Below are positions 41,957-51,657 of a stretch of DNA of 64,000 nt, piece by piece (the first letter of the stretch is position 1; every line of letters begins with the position of its first letter). Where the stretch lies: positions 1-64,000 of the forward strand of contig SVMR01000004.1 in assembly GCA_015067315.1 (NCBI GenBank), in the 5' to 3' direction. Made by a program: the position numbers and the translations under genes. Under the pieces are notes generated by a model that saw only the letters and a list, made by a program, of their open reading frames with translations, did not search any database and had not been told where the DNA came from. This DNA comes from Oscillospiraceae bacterium. Lineage in GTDB: Bacteria; Bacillota; Clostridia; Oscillospirales; Ruminococcaceae.

Positions 41957-43384
41957 TTATTTATTAACGTCAATATCGTCCAGTTCAACAAGAAGCTTTG
42001 CGTAAACAAGCATCGTATCGAAAAGGAGTTTTGCGGGGGTGGATTCGTCCGCCTGGTGAATGCTTCCGCGGAAAAGGCCAAAGGGGCTTTCGTAATCCGG
42101 GTCTTCCGGACCGAGGGCGCAGGCATTCGGCAGATGTTTTGCATAAGTTCCGCCGCCCATGGTGTAAGGTTTCCAATGTTCCTTATGAAAAACGCTGTTT
42201 ATTACTCTCATGCAGGTTCTTACCTTATCGGAATCCGCCGGGGAATAGGCGGGTTTTGTGTCGCCGATATCGTGGACGGTGACGTGGTAAGGTTCAACGG
42301 TTTCGATGATTTTCTCGAGGAGTTCGCCGCCGTTTGCGGTAACGGGATAGCGGATATCTATCGAAAGATTGAGGATTCCGCGATCCATGGAAATAACTCC
42401 GCCCACATGGGTGAGTTTTCCGCTGGGTTCGTCTTCGGCAGGAACGCCGAGAGCCGCGCCGTTGTAATCGGAGTTTACAAGGGCGAGGAATTCCATTGCG
42501 GATTTTGCTTCGCCTTCAAAAATTTCCGCATCGAGAAGAGCGTTTGCAAGAACTCCGATGGCGTTGATTCCGTTTTCCGGAATGGAAGCATGGACGGAAG
42601 CGCCTGTTGCGGTGACTTTAACAAGTTCGCCCTCGGTTTCGACGGAAATTCTTTCGTTTCCGGAAAGTTTTTCCCCAAGGGATTTTCCGCAGACTCCTTT
42701 AAGGGTTGCGGTCGCTTTGTCTGCAACAACGTTGCGGACGGTTCCGCCGGAAAAATCAACAACTTTGTCGTCCTTGCAGGGGATTGCAAGATAGAAGCGG
42801 AGTCCGCCTTTTTCGCCGTGACAGATGGGATAGTTTCCGTCGGGAGTGAAGGAAACGTCCGGAAGCTTTTCGGTAACTTCGACGTAATGGAGAAGGTCGT
42901 TCATTCCGCATTCTTCCTGACCGCCGAGGAAAAATTCAATTTCGCGTTTCGGCATAAGATCAAGATCTTTAAGGCAGCGGACAGCAAAAATCGAAGCCCA
43001 GAGGGGGCCTTTGTCATCAAGAACGCCGCGGCCGATCAGAAGGTCGCCGTCAACGGTGAGCTGATAAGGGGGATAGTTCCAATCGTTTCCGCAGGGAACA
43101 ACGTCAAGATGTCCGAAAATACCGATTTTCTCTTCACCTTCACCGACGTTTGCAACAAGGCAGAAGTTATCGAGATTTTTTACCGGGAAACCGTAGCTTT
43201 CAACAAGTTCCTTTGCGGCGGCAAGAACGTTCGCGCTTTCGATTCCGAAAGGATATTCCCCTTCGGAAACCCCGAAAGTTGCAACGGAAGGAACCGCAAT
43301 TATTTTTGAAAGATCGGCAATGAATTCGTCTTTATGGTCTTCGATCCATTGTTTGATCCGGTTTTCGTTTTCAATACTGAGCAT
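41957..43384 (-). CDS. M20-family dipeptidase (PepV/Sapep type)
   Basis: Zinc peptidase of 475 residues, the PepV length. Motifs: FGHLDVVPCGNDW (metal His/Asp), GRGVLDDKGPLWAS (bridging Asp), LGGQEECGMNDL (catalytic Glu), SFTPDGNYPICHGEKG (substrate lid) and TMGGGTYAKHLPNACALGP. It should cleave dipeptides with broad specificity in the cytoplasm, often with D- or beta-amino acids at the N-terminus in relatives. It fits with the opp importer in a peptide-using organism. A single-gene unit between repeats. Confidence 0.93.
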   Translation of the reverse strand: MLSIENENRIKQWIEDHKDEFIADLSKIIAVPSVATFGVSEGEYPFGIESANVLAAAKELVESYGFPVKNLDNFCLVANVGEGEEKIGIFGHLDVVPCGNDWNYPPYQLTVDGDLLIGRGVLDDKGPLWASIFAVRCLKDLDLMPKREIEFFLGGQEECGMNDLLHYVEVTEKLPDVSFTPDGNYPICHGEKGGLRFYLAIPCKDDKVVDFSGGTVRNVVADKATATLKGVCGKSLGEKLSGNERISVETEGELVKVTATGASVHASIPENGINAIGVLANALLDAEIFEGEAKSAMEFLALVNSDYNGAALGVPAEDEPSGKLTHVGGVISMDRGILNLSIDIRYPVTANGGELLEKIIETVEPYHVTVHDIGDTKPAYSPADSDKVRTCMRVINSVFHKEHWKPYTMGGGTYAKHLPNACALGPEDPDYESPFGLFRGSIHQADESTPAKLLFDTMLVYAKLLVELDDIDVNK

Positions 43385-43487
43385 TTATCATAACCCCTTT
43401 CGGAAAGAATTTTCTTTGTTTTATTGTATCACATTAAAGCGGAAAATTGAATAACGAAAGTGTAAATATTTTATGAAAAAGACGTCC

Positions 43488-43826
43488 TTGTTAAAGGGGA
43501 ACCGGATTTTTTCAGCCTCACCCATCAGGTGACGAAAGGGCAGTTCGCCCTAAAGGGGGCTGTCACGCCTTTAAGAACAGGCGCGTGACTGGGGGATTCT
43601 GTTATAATTACCGGTATTTTAAGGAGGAATCCCTCCGTCATTTCCTACGGAAATGCCACCTCCCTTTGACAAGGGAAGGCTATTGCCCTCCGGGAATCCT
43701 TTTTTTGCGGGCGACCACATAGGGTCGCCCCTACGGAGTTCTAATTGACTTTCGACTTTACAATTAAAAGAATCCCTCCGCTATTTCGTGGTTTTCTCCC
43801 CCACGCAAATGCCCTACCGGAAGGCT
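43488..43826. repeat. Mosaic intergenic repeat, locus 9
   Basis: Carries the GTCACGCC...GGCGCGTGAC module, GGGGGATTCTG, TTTACGGAAATG-type hairpin, CTCCCTTTGACAAGGGA and the GGGCGACCACATAGGGTCGCCCC module. It sits between pepV-like and the next minus-strand operon. Confidence 0.85.
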
Positions 43827-43862
43827 AAAAAAAAGCGCTTCCGGCGGAAGCGCTTTTTTGTT
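43827..43862 (-). terminator. Terminator of the symporter-carboxypeptidase operon
   Basis: AAGCGCTTCC and GGAAGCGCTT around GGC, with T runs on both strands. Confidence 0.88.
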
Positions 43863-45305
43863 TTATAAATCGTAGCCTTTGACAAAGGTTTTGAAGAAGC
43901 GGACTCCTTCCGCAAGGGAAGCAAGGGTCACGTTTTCGTTTACCGCGTGGCAGGCGGCGTTCTGTTCGTTGCTCATTCTTACCGGGCAGAAGCGAAGGGC
44001 GTTTTCGGAAAGGGCGTGGAAATGGCGGCAGTCCGTTCCGCCCATAATAACATAAGGCGCAACGCCCACGTCCGGGAACTGCTTTCTGATGCAGTCGGTA
44101 AGATAGGCATATTCTTTGGATTTTATGTTGGAAACCGGGGAAGCATCCCTTGCCTGGATAATCTCGATTTCGAGGTCATATTTCTTTGCGTATTTTCTGA
44201 GCACCGCAAGGCTTTCCTCACAGTTCTGATGAACACTTGTGCGGAGGTTTGCAACAAGATAGGGCTCCTTCGGAATCACGTTGCAGGCGTCGGAACCTTT
44301 CATCATGGTGAAACAGCAGGTTGTTGAAAGAATCGCCTCGCCGAAAGGCGAAACAACCGGCATAAGGGCAATTAAAAGCGGCTTAAAAAGCCAGATGTTT
44401 CCGAGAAGCATTCTCATTCCGAAGCTGAAGGAAGGCGCCATCCGGGCAAACATTTCATAAACTTCCGGAATAAGATGTTTTTTGAAGGGGCGTTTTTTCT
44501 CAATTTCGTTCGCAAAGGCAAAAAGTCTTGCGGCGGGGGTGTTCCTCGGCGGAGTGCTGCTGTGGCCGCCTTTTCCTTTTGCGGAAATTTTAAGGTCCAT
44601 ATAGCCTTTTTCCGTAACGCCGATAACTGCGTATTCCCTGTCCATTCCGGCAATGGGTCTGTCAACAACCGCGCCGCCTTCGTCGATTACGATTGCAAGT
44701 TCAATCCCCTTTTCTTTGAGGTAACGCATTGCGGAAGCGGCGCCGTCGCCGCCGGTTTCTTCGTTTATTGCGTATTCAAGATAAATATCGCAGGGCGGAA
44801 CAAAACCTTCCTCAATAAGTTCCTCCATTGCCTGGAGCTCGACATACATGGTGCTTTTGCAGTCCATTGAGCCGCGTCCGTAAAGGTCGCCGTCAATTAC
44901 CGTTCCGCTGTATGCGGGGCATTTCCAGCCGTTGTCGTTCGCCGGAACAACGTCCTGGTGACCCATGAAAAGAATCGGTCTTCTTGAAGGGTCGGTTCCT
45001 TTCCATTTAAAAAGCAAAGTTCCGTTAAGAACGGTTTTTTCAAAAGTTTTATGTACGTTCGGGAAAAGTTCTTCAAGAACTTCGTGGTATTTATAGAACT
45101 GGGAAAAATCCTCGTCCTCGTTTTTTGAAACAGTGGGAACTCTTACCATATCGCCGAGTTTTTTTGCGGCAATATCAATTTCTTCCCGGGAAATTTCGGT
45201 TTTGCATTTTTCCGCTTCCGGCGCTTTTATCATAAAGGTCCGGATAACGGCAATTCCGAGAAGAACGGCAATTATTCCGAGGATTCCGAAAATTATATAC
45301 TGCAT
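43863..45305 (-). CDS. M20-family carboxypeptidase, membrane-anchored (PM20D1-like)
   Basis: Zinc peptidase of 480 residues with an N-terminal membrane helix (IIFGILGIIAVLLGIAV). Motifs: FMGHQDVVPANDNGW, YGRGSMDCKSTM, YAINEETGGDGAASAM and MGGTDCRHFHAL. It belongs to the carboxypeptidase-S/PM20D1 branch, whose members cleave or form N-acyl amino acids or split dipeptides. It lies 12 bases downstream of a GPH-type symporter gene, so it may process what the symporter imports. The catalytic domain could face either side of the membrane; the orientation is not settled. Confidence 0.9.
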   Translation of the reverse strand: MQYIIFGILGIIAVLLGIAVIRTFMIKAPEAEKCKTEISREEIDIAAKKLGDMVRVPTVSKNEDEDFSQFYKYHEVLEELFPNVHKTFEKTVLNGTLLFKWKGTDPSRRPILFMGHQDVVPANDNGWKCPAYSGTVIDGDLYGRGSMDCKSTMYVELQAMEELIEEGFVPPCDIYLEYAINEETGGDGAASAMRYLKEKGIELAIVIDEGGAVVDRPIAGMDREYAVIGVTEKGYMDLKISAKGKGGHSSTPPRNTPAARLFAFANEIEKKRPFKKHLIPEVYEMFARMAPSFSFGMRMLLGNIWLFKPLLIALMPVVSPFGEAILSTTCCFTMMKGSDACNVIPKEPYLVANLRTSVHQNCEESLAVLRKYAKKYDLEIEIIQARDASPVSNIKSKEYAYLTDCIRKQFPDVGVAPYVIMGGTDCRHFHALSENALRFCPVRMSNEQNAACHAVNENVTLASLAEGVRFFKTFVKGYDL

Positions 45306-45317
45306 TTTTATCCTCCT

Positions 45318-46712
45318 TTATTCTTCGCCTTTCTGGATTTTTCTCATTTCCGCCATTTCTTTTTCAATGGGATGGAAAACCGCGATCACAAGCATGATTC
45401 CCGCAAAAATCATCGGAACCCAGCCGAGGAGCGCGCAGATTGTATCGATTGCGCTTTGGGGCTGGCTTGCAAGTTCCGCATTGAATCCCGCGGCGCCGAG
45501 AGCGGCGGTCATTCCGAGGTTGACTGCGGCTTTCGAAAGTTTTGCCGCAAGGTTATCGCAGGTTGAAACAAGGCTGTCGATTCTGCGTCCGCTTCTGAAT
45601 TCGATAAGGTCGGAAAGGTTGTTGCGGTTTGTGTTGAAAAGAACAAAGGCAAATGCCATTGCAACCGCAACGGTTATTCCGTTGATGTAAATTGTAACAA
45701 AAGAATAGGGATTGATGAGGAAGGGGATTTTACCGACCATATAAATTGCCGCGCCGAGAATCATCGTGTTCCTTCTGCCGATTTTTTTATCGACCGGAAT
45801 ACAAAGAACCGTTCCGATTACGGAAGTTGCAAGGAAAACCGCCATAATGGGGGTTGCGGCTTTTGCGGAACCGAGAATATAGGTTGCGTAATAGTTTACG
45901 TTGCTCATGATAAGAAGATTGAGGATTCCGTAAACGATTATATAAAGAGCGTTCATGACCCAGCTTTTGCAGGAAAGAAGCATTTTAAAAACTTCGACGA
46001 TTCCGATTTTGGAATCATCCTCAATTTCCTGCTGAACACGTTCCTTTGTGGTGAAATAATGGGCAAAGCTTCCGATTATGCAGATTACGCCCATAACCGC
46101 CGCCGCATAAACAAAGGCGATCTGTCCGGCTTCGTTTGCCATTACGTTTCCGTTTTCGTCAAGTCCGCCGAAGAGGTTGAGAAGAGGATAGAGCGCAACG
46201 CCGCCGATTCCGCTGCCGACGCAGCCGCCGAGGTTTCTTGCAACGTTGATGGCTCTTCTGTCGGCGTCGCGGTTTGTTGCAAGACCGCCCATGCTGTTAT
46301 AAGGAATTGCCGCAAAGGTGTTGAAAAGTTCGAAAAGGAAATAAATCGCAATGGCTATCGCAAGCTTCATTCCGTAAGCCACGTCGAAGCAGGTGAACAT
46401 CAGAACAACGGTAACCGCCCAGGGAACAGCGCACCAGAAGGCAAAAGGACGGCATTTTTCGCCGTTTTTGAAAGTATGGTTAACCGCCCAGTAACCCACA
46501 AGCGGATCGTTTACCGCGTCCCAGACGATTCCGAGAGCGGTTATCATTCCGGCATGCTCGATTTTTATTCCCATTACGTTTGTAAGGAAAAAGAGATAGA
46601 ACAAATCCTTGAAGTTAAAAACAACGTTGCTGGCTGTGGAAAAGGTGCCGAAACCCAGCTTTTCCGCGAAACCTATCTTCGGGGTTTCGATATATCTGCT
46701 GTCAGTTTTCAT
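45318..46712 (-). CDS. GPH-family (glycoside-pentoside-hexuronide) symporter
   Basis: A 464-residue transporter with about twelve membrane helices of the MFS_2/GPH type: EKLGFGTFSTASNVVFNFKDLF, GIVWDAVNDPLVGYWAVNHT, AIPYNSMGGLATNRDADR. GPH members usually move sugars or sugar acids with sodium or protons. Pairing with an M20 carboxypeptidase suggests a glycoconjugate or amino-acid-bearing substrate instead, which is inference. It is the first gene of a two-gene operon with a consensus promoter. Confidence 0.88.
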   Translation of the reverse strand: MKTDSRYIETPKIGFAEKLGFGTFSTASNVVFNFKDLFYLFFLTNVMGIKIEHAGMITALGIVWDAVNDPLVGYWAVNHTFKNGEKCRPFAFWCAVPWAVTVVLMFTCFDVAYGMKLAIAIAIYFLFELFNTFAAIPYNSMGGLATNRDADRRAINVARNLGGCVGSGIGGVALYPLLNLFGGLDENGNVMANEAGQIAFVYAAAVMGVICIIGSFAHYFTTKERVQQEIEDDSKIGIVEVFKMLLSCKSWVMNALYIIVYGILNLLIMSNVNYYATYILGSAKAATPIMAVFLATSVIGTVLCIPVDKKIGRRNTMILGAAIYMVGKIPFLINPYSFVTIYINGITVAVAMAFAFVLFNTNRNNLSDLIEFRSGRRIDSLVSTCDNLAAKLSKAAVNLGMTAALGAAGFNAELASQPQSAIDTICALLGWVPMIFAGIMLVIAVFHPIEKEMAEMRKIQKGEE

Positions 46713-46735
46713 AGCGGATCCTCTTTTCTTTAATA

Positions 46736-46782
46736 CTTTAATTCATTAAAGCCATTATAGCATGTTAAGTTGTTTAAATCAA
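46736..46782 (-). promoter_or_regulatory. Promoter and palindromic operator of the GPH-M20 operon
   Basis: On the minus strand TTGATT (46782-46777) and TATAAT (46759-46754) are 17 bases apart. The perfect inverted repeat CTTTAAT-TC-ATTAAAG (46736-46751) lies just after the -10 box. The regulator is not encoded next to it. Confidence 0.8.
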
Positions 46783-46847
46783 CCGGATTTGTTATTTTCT
46801 TTACGGAAAAACCGGTTTCTTTTCCTGAAAGAAATGGGGGGGTCCAA

Positions 46848-47336
46848 AAAAAGGCCCCCTTGTTAAAGGGGGGACCGGATTTTTTTCAGCCTCCCCTATC
46901 AGGGGAGGTGGGTTTTCCGGCGGCTTGCCGCCGGAAAAGACGGAAGGGTGGAAACGGTTTTTGCGGAACGTCGGGGACGACGTTCCCTACGGCAGTGCGG
47001 AGAGGTTTATTGAAACAATGTAGGGGCGACCTACCCCAAGGGTACTTCCTCGCACTTCGTGCTCAGGGCGCTATGCGGTCGCCCGTTTTTTATTATCCGC
47101 CCGTTTTTAATTGAACAGGGTTTTCTCTCCCTCAGTCAGCTTCGCTGACAGCTCCCTCGTCAGAGGGAGCCTGCCCTCCGGGTTTCCTTTTTGCGGGCGA
47201 CCACAAGGGTCGCCCCTACGGAGTTCCAATTAACTTCCTGCTTTACATTGAAAGGAATCCCTCCGTCATTTCCTGCGGAAATGCCACCTCCCTTTAGGCA
47301 AGGGAGGCTAATGCCCTCCGGGAATGCGGCTTTTTA
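46848..47336. repeat. Mosaic intergenic repeat, locus 10
   Basis: A full copy in the gap between two divergent genes: TATCAGGGGAGGTG, GTCGGGGACGACGTTCCCTAC, the 66-base GTAGGGGCGACC...GGTCGCCCG module, AATTGAACAGGG, TCAGAGGGAGCCTGCCCTC, GGGCGACCACAAGGGTCGCCCC and the CTGCGGAAATGCC / AGGCAAGGGAGG module. Module order is nearly that of locus 2. Confidence 0.88.
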
Positions 47337-47419
47337 TCAATTAATTTTACATTTTATTAACTACTTTTGCTTCAAAAAGGTGTAAAATAAAACCATAAAA
47401 TTAAAAGGGGGAATCTGCC

Positions 47420-48286
47420 TTGTTCGGATACATAAAGCCTTTCCGTCCGGAACTCAAAATCCGGGAAGCAGAAGATTATAAGGCTGTTTACTGCGGACTT
47501 TGCAAAGAACTGGGCAGAAGCTACGGAATCTTCGCGAGAATGACTCTCAGCTATGATTTCGCCTTTATGGCTATGCTTTTTATGTCACTCGACAAAAATT
47601 CCTGTCCCTCTTTCGAAAAATGCTCCTGTATCGCCCATCCTTTTAAAAAGCAATGCCGCTGCCTTGGGAACAGGGCAATTTCCCTTTCCGCAAGGGCGGC
47701 AATGATTCTGACTTATTACAAGCTGAAGGACGATCTTTCCGACAAAGGCTTCTTTAAAAAAATCGCCGCTGCGGTTCTTTTTCCTTTTGCGGCTTCCGCA
47801 AGGAAAAAAGCCCTTTCTTTCGGTGAGGAAGCAATTTTTATAGACAGCGCCGCCGCGGAAATGATTGCGGAACAAAGGGTTCTTGAGGAAAGAAAAACTC
47901 CCCTTCCGGACGAAGCCGCCGAACCGACCGCAAAATTTTTAAGCAGAATAATAACTCTCGGCGGAAATTCCGAAAACGAAAGAATCCTTGAAAGATTCGG
48001 CTATCTCCTCGGAAGATATATCTATCTCTGCGATGCCCTTGATGACCTTGAGGACGATATAAAAAAGGAGAATTACAATCCCTTCATTTTCGGCGGAGAA
48101 AAGGCTGTTTTGGAAGCAAAATCCGCGCTTTTTCTTACAACGGCGGAACTTTTTGACGATCTTGAGCTTCTTGAACTTGACAAATACAGCGAAATAGTGG
48201 AAAATACAATAGACCTCGGTTTAAAAGCCGAAATTGAACGGATAATAAACAAAAAAGGGGGAACGGAAAACGGAAAATCCATATAA
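47420..48286 (+). CDS. DUF5685 family protein
   Basis: A 288-residue protein matching DUF5685: [35 protein letters not shown] at the start, a cysteine cluster ([24 protein letters not shown]), [11 protein letters not shown] and [21 protein letters not shown]. The acidic helices (DDLEDD) recall polyprenyl-synthase-like all-helical folds, but no function is known. The start is TTG, six or so bases after AAAGGGGG. It overlaps the J-domain gene by 17 bases, and the two genes are neighbours in other Clostridia, which suggests they work together. Confidence 0.85.
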   Translation: MFGYIKPFRPELKIREAEDYKAVYCGLCKELGRSYGIFARMTLSYDFAFMAMLFMSLDKNSCPSFEKCSCIAHPFKKQCRCLGNRAISLSARAAMILTYYKLKDDLSDKGFFKKIAAAVLFPFAASARKKALSFGEEAIFIDSAAAEMIAEQRVLEERKTPLPDEAAEPTAKFLSRIITLGGNSENERILERFGYLLGRYIYLCDALDDLEDDIKKENYNPFIFGGEKAVLEAKSALFLTTAELFDDLELLELDKYSEIVENTIDLGLKAEIERIINKKGGTENGKSI

Positions 48287-48932
48287 AGTTCTCGGCGTTT
48301 CAGAAAACGCAACGGACGAAGAAATTAAAAAAGCATACCGCGATCTTGTCCGCAAGTATCATCCGGATAAATACGTTGACAATCCCCTTGCGGATATTGC
48401 GGCGGAAAAAATGAAGGATATCAACGCCGCCTATGATCAGATTCAGAAAGACCGTAAAGAAGGAAAAACTTCCTACGGAAATTCCGGAGGATATTATAAT
48501 GCCGGCGGATATAACCCAAATTACGGAACCGGAAACGCAAGCTATAATAACTACGGAACTGGATATTCCCAAAACAGCCGTTTTCCGGACGTCCGCAGAC
48601 TTATTCAGCAGAACCGCATTGCGGAAGCGGACGAAATTCTTGACGGCGTTCCGGATTATAACAGAAATGCGGAATGGTATTTCCTCAAAGGAAGCATTTA
48701 TTACAGAAGAGGCTGGCTCGGCGAAGCCGCAAGATGTTTCCAAAGGGCATATCAGATGGAGCCCGGAAACCAGGAATATGCCGCCGCATACCAGCGTATA
48801 GCTTATCAGCAGCAATACGGCTCTTCCCCGGGAAGAAACTCCGGAACACAAATCTATGGCTGCCCCTGCGACTGCTGCGATTGCTGCACGGCAATGATGT
48901 GCATGGACTGCCTTTGCGGAAACGGCTGCTGA
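48270..48932 (+). CDS. J-domain protein with TPR-like and Cys-rich C-terminus, non-canonical start
   Basis: J-domain co-chaperone of about 220 residues. The J domain opens the frame: [34 protein letters not shown] with the HPD motif, ending near residue 60. A Gly/Tyr/Asn-rich linker, a TPR-like pair of helices ([20 protein letters not shown]) and a terminal cysteine-rich tail ([19 protein letters not shown]) follow. The frame has no ATG, GTG or TTG between the in-frame stop at 48246 and the HPD motif. The family start position is an ACG at 48270, eight bases behind GGGGG. The first ATG (48411) would remove the J domain. See findings. Confidence 0.82.
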   Translation, partial: TENPYKVLGVSENATDEEIKKAYRDLVRKYHPDKYVDNPLADIAAEKMKDINAAYDQIQKDRKEGKTSYGNSGGYYNAGGYNPNYGTGNASYNNYGTGYSQNSRFPDVRRLIQQNRIAEADEILDGVPDYNRNAEWYFLKGSIYYRRGWLGEAARCFQRAYQMEPGNQEYAAAYQRIAYQQQYGSSPGRNSGTQIYGCPCDCCDCCTAMMCMDCLCGNGC

Positions 48933-48941
48933 CAATAATTA

Positions 48942-49050
48942 TGCCTCCCTTGTTAAAGGGAGGTGGATTCGCCGCTTTGCGGCGAAGACGGAGGGATTCC
49001 TTAATAAAGAATCCCCTCGCCACTTCGCGACCCTCTCCTTTTTTACAAGG
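48942..49050. repeat. Mosaic intergenic repeat, locus 11
   Basis: Short copy: CCTCCCTTGTTAAAGGGAGG hairpin, CCGCTTTGCGGCG hairpin and GACGGAGGGATTCC, then GAATCCCCTCGCCACTTCGCG. Confidence 0.8.
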
Positions 49051-49083
49051 GGCGCAATTTTAAAGAAAGGAGAAAACCGGATT

Positions 49084-49629
49084 ATGACAAAGAAAAGCCA
49101 GAAAGTCGCCCTTTGCGGAATGGTTGCGGCGCTTTGCACCCTTTTGATGTTCATGACCGGTGTTTTTCCTTTTGCGACCTACGCAATGCCCTGTCTTGCG
49201 GGACTTCTTATGGTGACTGTTGCGGTTGAAACCGGCGCAAGCTGGGCCTTCACCCTTTATGCCGCGGTTTCTATCCTTTCGATAATCCTTACCCCGGATA
49301 AGGAAGCGATGCTTATGTTTGTAATGTTCTTCGGACATTATCCGGTAACAAAATTCTGGCTTGAAAAAATAAAATTCAAGCCTCTTTCCCTGCTTTTAAA
49401 AATCATCGTTTTCAATATCTGCATAGTCGCCGCATACTGGATCATAATTTTTGTTTTCCAGATGCCGGATATTCTTACGGAATTCGGCGACTTCGGAAAA
49501 TATTCCGTTTATATCATGCTCGGACTCGGAAATCTTCTTTTCCTTGTTTATGATTTTGCCCTAACGCAAATCATGAACGTTTACATCTATGTTTTCCGCC
49601 CGAAATTTTTAAGACGCAGCGCAAAATAA
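49084..49629 (+). CDS. Uncharacterised membrane protein (ECF S-component-like)
   Basis: A 181-residue protein with about six membrane helices. Residues 8-60 (VALCGMVAALCTLLMFMTG, FATYAMPCLAGLLMVTVAVETG) resemble the first two helices of ECF transporter substrate-binding subunits, where a small-residue helix docks to EcfT. No diagnostic substrate motif and no riboswitch precede it. AAAGGAG lies ten bases upstream. It may be a vitamin-uptake subunit, but the family cannot be named with confidence. Confidence 0.65.
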   Translation: MTKKSQKVALCGMVAALCTLLMFMTGVFPFATYAMPCLAGLLMVTVAVETGASWAFTLYAAVSILSIILTPDKEAMLMFVMFFGHYPVTKFWLEKIKFKPLSLLLKIIVFNICIVAAYWIIIFVFQMPDILTEFGDFGKYSVYIMLGLGNLLFLVYDFALTQIMNVYIYVFRPKFLRRSAK

Positions 49630-49633
49630 AAAA

Positions 49634-49968
49634 GGCCCCTTTGTTAAAGGGGGTTTATTTTTTTCAGCCTCCCGTATCAGGGGAGGTAAATCCGCCCGTT
49701 TTTTACAAAAAATGCCCCCTTATCAAAGGGGGTTGGATTTTTTAACCGCCTGCGGTTAAAAAAAGACCGGGGGATTCTTTTATAATTTACCGGTATTTTA
49801 AGGAAGAATCCCTCCGTCATTTCCTGCGGAAATGCCACCTCCCTTTAACAAGGGAGGCTACCCTCTGGGAAGCCTTTTTTCGGGCGACCACATAGGGTCG
49901 CCCCTACGACGATTCAATCAATTTTAAATTTTAATTCTGCATTATGCATTTTGCATTCTGCATTAAAA
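49634..49968. repeat. Mosaic intergenic repeat, locus 12
   Basis: TATCAGGGGAGG, AACCGCCTGCGGTT hairpin, GGGGGATTC...GAATCCCTCC module, CTGCGGAAATGCC / TTTAACAAGGGAGG hairpin, GGGCGACCACATAGGGTCGCCCC and the TTCTGCATT...GCATTAAAAA tail. It lies between converging genes and merges into the terminator of the lysine transporter operon. Confidence 0.88.
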
Positions 49969-49993
49969 AAGCACCCTTGCGGGTGCTTTTTTA
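49964..49993 (-). terminator. Terminator of the lysine ABC transporter operon
   Basis: GCACCC (49971-49976) and GGGTGC (49981-49986) around TTGC, flanked by A and T runs. The stem sequence equals that at 6548-6563. Confidence 0.85.
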
Positions 49994-50731
49994 TCAGTTT
50001 ATGAATCTTGCGAGGAATTCCTTTGTTTCGTCTTTCTTCGGATTTGCAAAGATATCTTCGGGGGTTCCTTCTTCGCAGATAACGCCGTCTTTCATGAAAA
50101 CAACTCTGCTGGAAACGTCCCTTGCAAATGCCATTTCGTGGGTTACAACAATCATTGTAAGTCCTTCGGAGGCAAGCTGGCGCATTACCGCAAGAACTTC
50201 GCCGACCATCTGGGGGTCAAGGGCGGAAGTGGGTTCGTCAAAAAGAAGAACCTCCGGTTCCATTGCAAGGGCTCTCGCGATTGCAACACGCTGTTTCTGT
50301 CCGCCGGAAAGCTGCTTCGGTTTTGCGTTGATATAGGGAAGCATTCCGACTTTTTCAAGAAAATATCTTGCTTTTTCTTCCGCTTCGGATTTCTTTTTTC
50401 CAAGAACCTTTACCTGACCCACAACGCAGTTCTGGAGAACGGTGAGGTTGTTGAAAAGGTTGAAACTCTGGAAAACCATTCCGACCTTTGCGCGGTAATC
50501 GGTTACGGAAAAACCTTTTTCGTCAATATCTTTTCCATGGAAAAGAATTTTTCCGCCGGAAGGGGTTTCAAGAACGTTTATGCAGCGGAGAAGGGTTGAT
50601 TTTCCGGAACCGGAAACGCCGATTATTGTTGTAACGTCGCCTTTTTTAACGGAAAAATCGATATCGGAAAGAACTTTGTGACTTCCGAAATTCTTTTCAA
50701 GATGCTGAATTTCAATGATATTTTCGCTCAT
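49994..50731 (-). CDS. Amino-acid ABC transporter ATP-binding protein (lysine, by riboswitch)
   Basis: ATPase of the polar-amino-acid uptake family (GlnQ/HisP type), 245 residues. Walker [10 protein letters not shown], signature LSGGQKQR, Walker [13 protein letters not shown], switch His in [10 protein letters not shown]. It overlaps the permease gene by four bases. The lysine riboswitch at the head of the operon points to lysine as substrate. Confidence 0.94.
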   Translation of the reverse strand: MSENIIEIQHLEKNFGSHKVLSDIDFSVKKGDVTTIIGVSGSGKSTLLRCINVLETPSGGKILFHGKDIDEKGFSVTDYRAKVGMVFQSFNLFNNLTVLQNCVVGQVKVLGKKKSEAEEKARYFLEKVGMLPYINAKPKQLSGGQKQRVAIARALAMEPEVLLFDEPTSALDPQMVGEVLAVMRQLASEGLTMIVVTHEMAFARDVSSRVVFMKDGVICEEGTPEDIFANPKKDETKEFLARFIN

Positions 50732-51525
50732 TTGAAGTCCTCCAGTTTTTTCTTTTTCGGGTGATAGCTCAAAAGTCCGCTTGTGTATGCAAGGGTGTCG
50801 GTCGTGGCAAGGTCATAGTTATCGTCGCCATCAAGCTTCTTTTCAAGAAGTCGGAGAAGGAAGGAAGCGGTTACGGTCATAACAAGATAGATAACCATTA
50901 CGATGCTTGCGGAATGGAAGAAAAGATAAAGTGCGCCGACAGCGCTTTTGTGCATGAAGAAAAGATCCGCAAAACCGATTACGGAAAGGACGGAAGTATC
51001 CTTGATGTTGATGATGAAGTTGTTGCCGATCTGGGGAATGATGTTGCGGAACGCCTGGGGAATAATTACGTTGAGCATGGTCTGAAGATGGTTCATGCCG
51101 ATCGCTTTTGCGCCTTCGGTCTGACCCGGATCGATTGAAAGGATACCGCCGCGGACAGTTTCCGCCATATATGCGCCGGTGTTTATGGAAACGATCAGAA
51201 GCGCGGCAAAATAGATATCCATCTTGTAATTAAAAATCATGATTACGCCGTAATAAATGAAAACGGACTGGACTATCATCGGTGTTCCGCGGAAAAGTTC
51301 AACGTATCCTTTAAGGATAAGGTTGACTACTGTAAGGATTATTCTTTTCCAGACGGGGTCTTTTTTCTCCATCGGAATGGTCTGAACAACGCCGACTCCG
51401 AAGCCGATGATGCAGCCCACCGCCGTACCGACGAACGAAACAATAAGAGTGTTAAGCGCGCCTTCAAGAAAAGCTGTGCCGTATCCGTTCCAGACCTTGA
51501 TGACGCCTTCAATAAATTCTGCCAA
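50728..51525 (-). CDS. Amino-acid ABC transporter permease (lysine, by riboswitch)
   Basis: Membrane subunit of 265 residues with about five to six helices of the HisM/GlnP type: [47 protein letters not shown] (EAA loop), [24 protein letters not shown] single permease implies a homodimeric channel. The C-terminal 40 residues form a soluble extension not usual in the family. A stem-loop lies between it and the upstream binding-protein gene. Confidence 0.94.
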   Translation of the reverse strand: MAEFIEGVIKVWNGYGTAFLEGALNTLIVSFVGTAVGCIIGFGVGVVQTIPMEKKDPVWKRIILTVVNLILKGYVELFRGTPMIVQSVFIYYGVIMIFNYKMDIYFAALLIVSINTGAYMAETVRGGILSIDPGQTEGAKAIGMNHLQTMLNVIIPQAFRNIIPQIGNNFIINIKDTSVLSVIGFADLFFMHKSAVGALYLFFHSASIVMVIYLVMTVTASFLLRLLEKKLDGDDNYDLATTDTLAYTSGLLSYHPKKKKLEDFK

Positions 51526-51548
51526 GGTTATTCTCCTTTTTCAAATAA

Positions 51549-51600
51549 TGCCCCCCTTGAGGGGAGATGTCTTTGCCAAAGGCAAAGACGGAAGGGTGTT
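51549..51600. repeat. Mosaic intergenic repeat fragment, locus 13
   Basis: Only the CCCCCCTTGAGGGGAG and CTTTGCCAAAGGCAAAGACGGAAGGGTG pieces are present. It is the only copy inside an operon. Confidence 0.7.
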
Positions 51601-51606
51601 TGTCAG

Positions 51607-51642
51607 CAAAACCGCCCGGCAAAAAACCGGGCGGCATTTTTT
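51607..51642 (-). terminator. Stem-loop between lysine-binding protein and permease genes
   Basis: CCGCCCGG (51612-51619) with CCGGGCGG (51627-51634), followed on the minus strand by TTTTG. The short T run suggests partial termination or mRNA protection, giving more binding protein than permease. Confidence 0.75.
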
Positions 51643-51657
51643 CTGATTTAAAAACGA

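Noticed and set aside
46848..47336. Insertion sequence or prophage remnant between divergent genes
   Set aside because: No transposase, integrase or phage gene fragment could be found. All content is explained by the modules shared with other loci.
48411..48932. Start of the J-domain protein at ATG 48411
   Set aside because: This would delete the entire J domain, which is intact in frame upstream.
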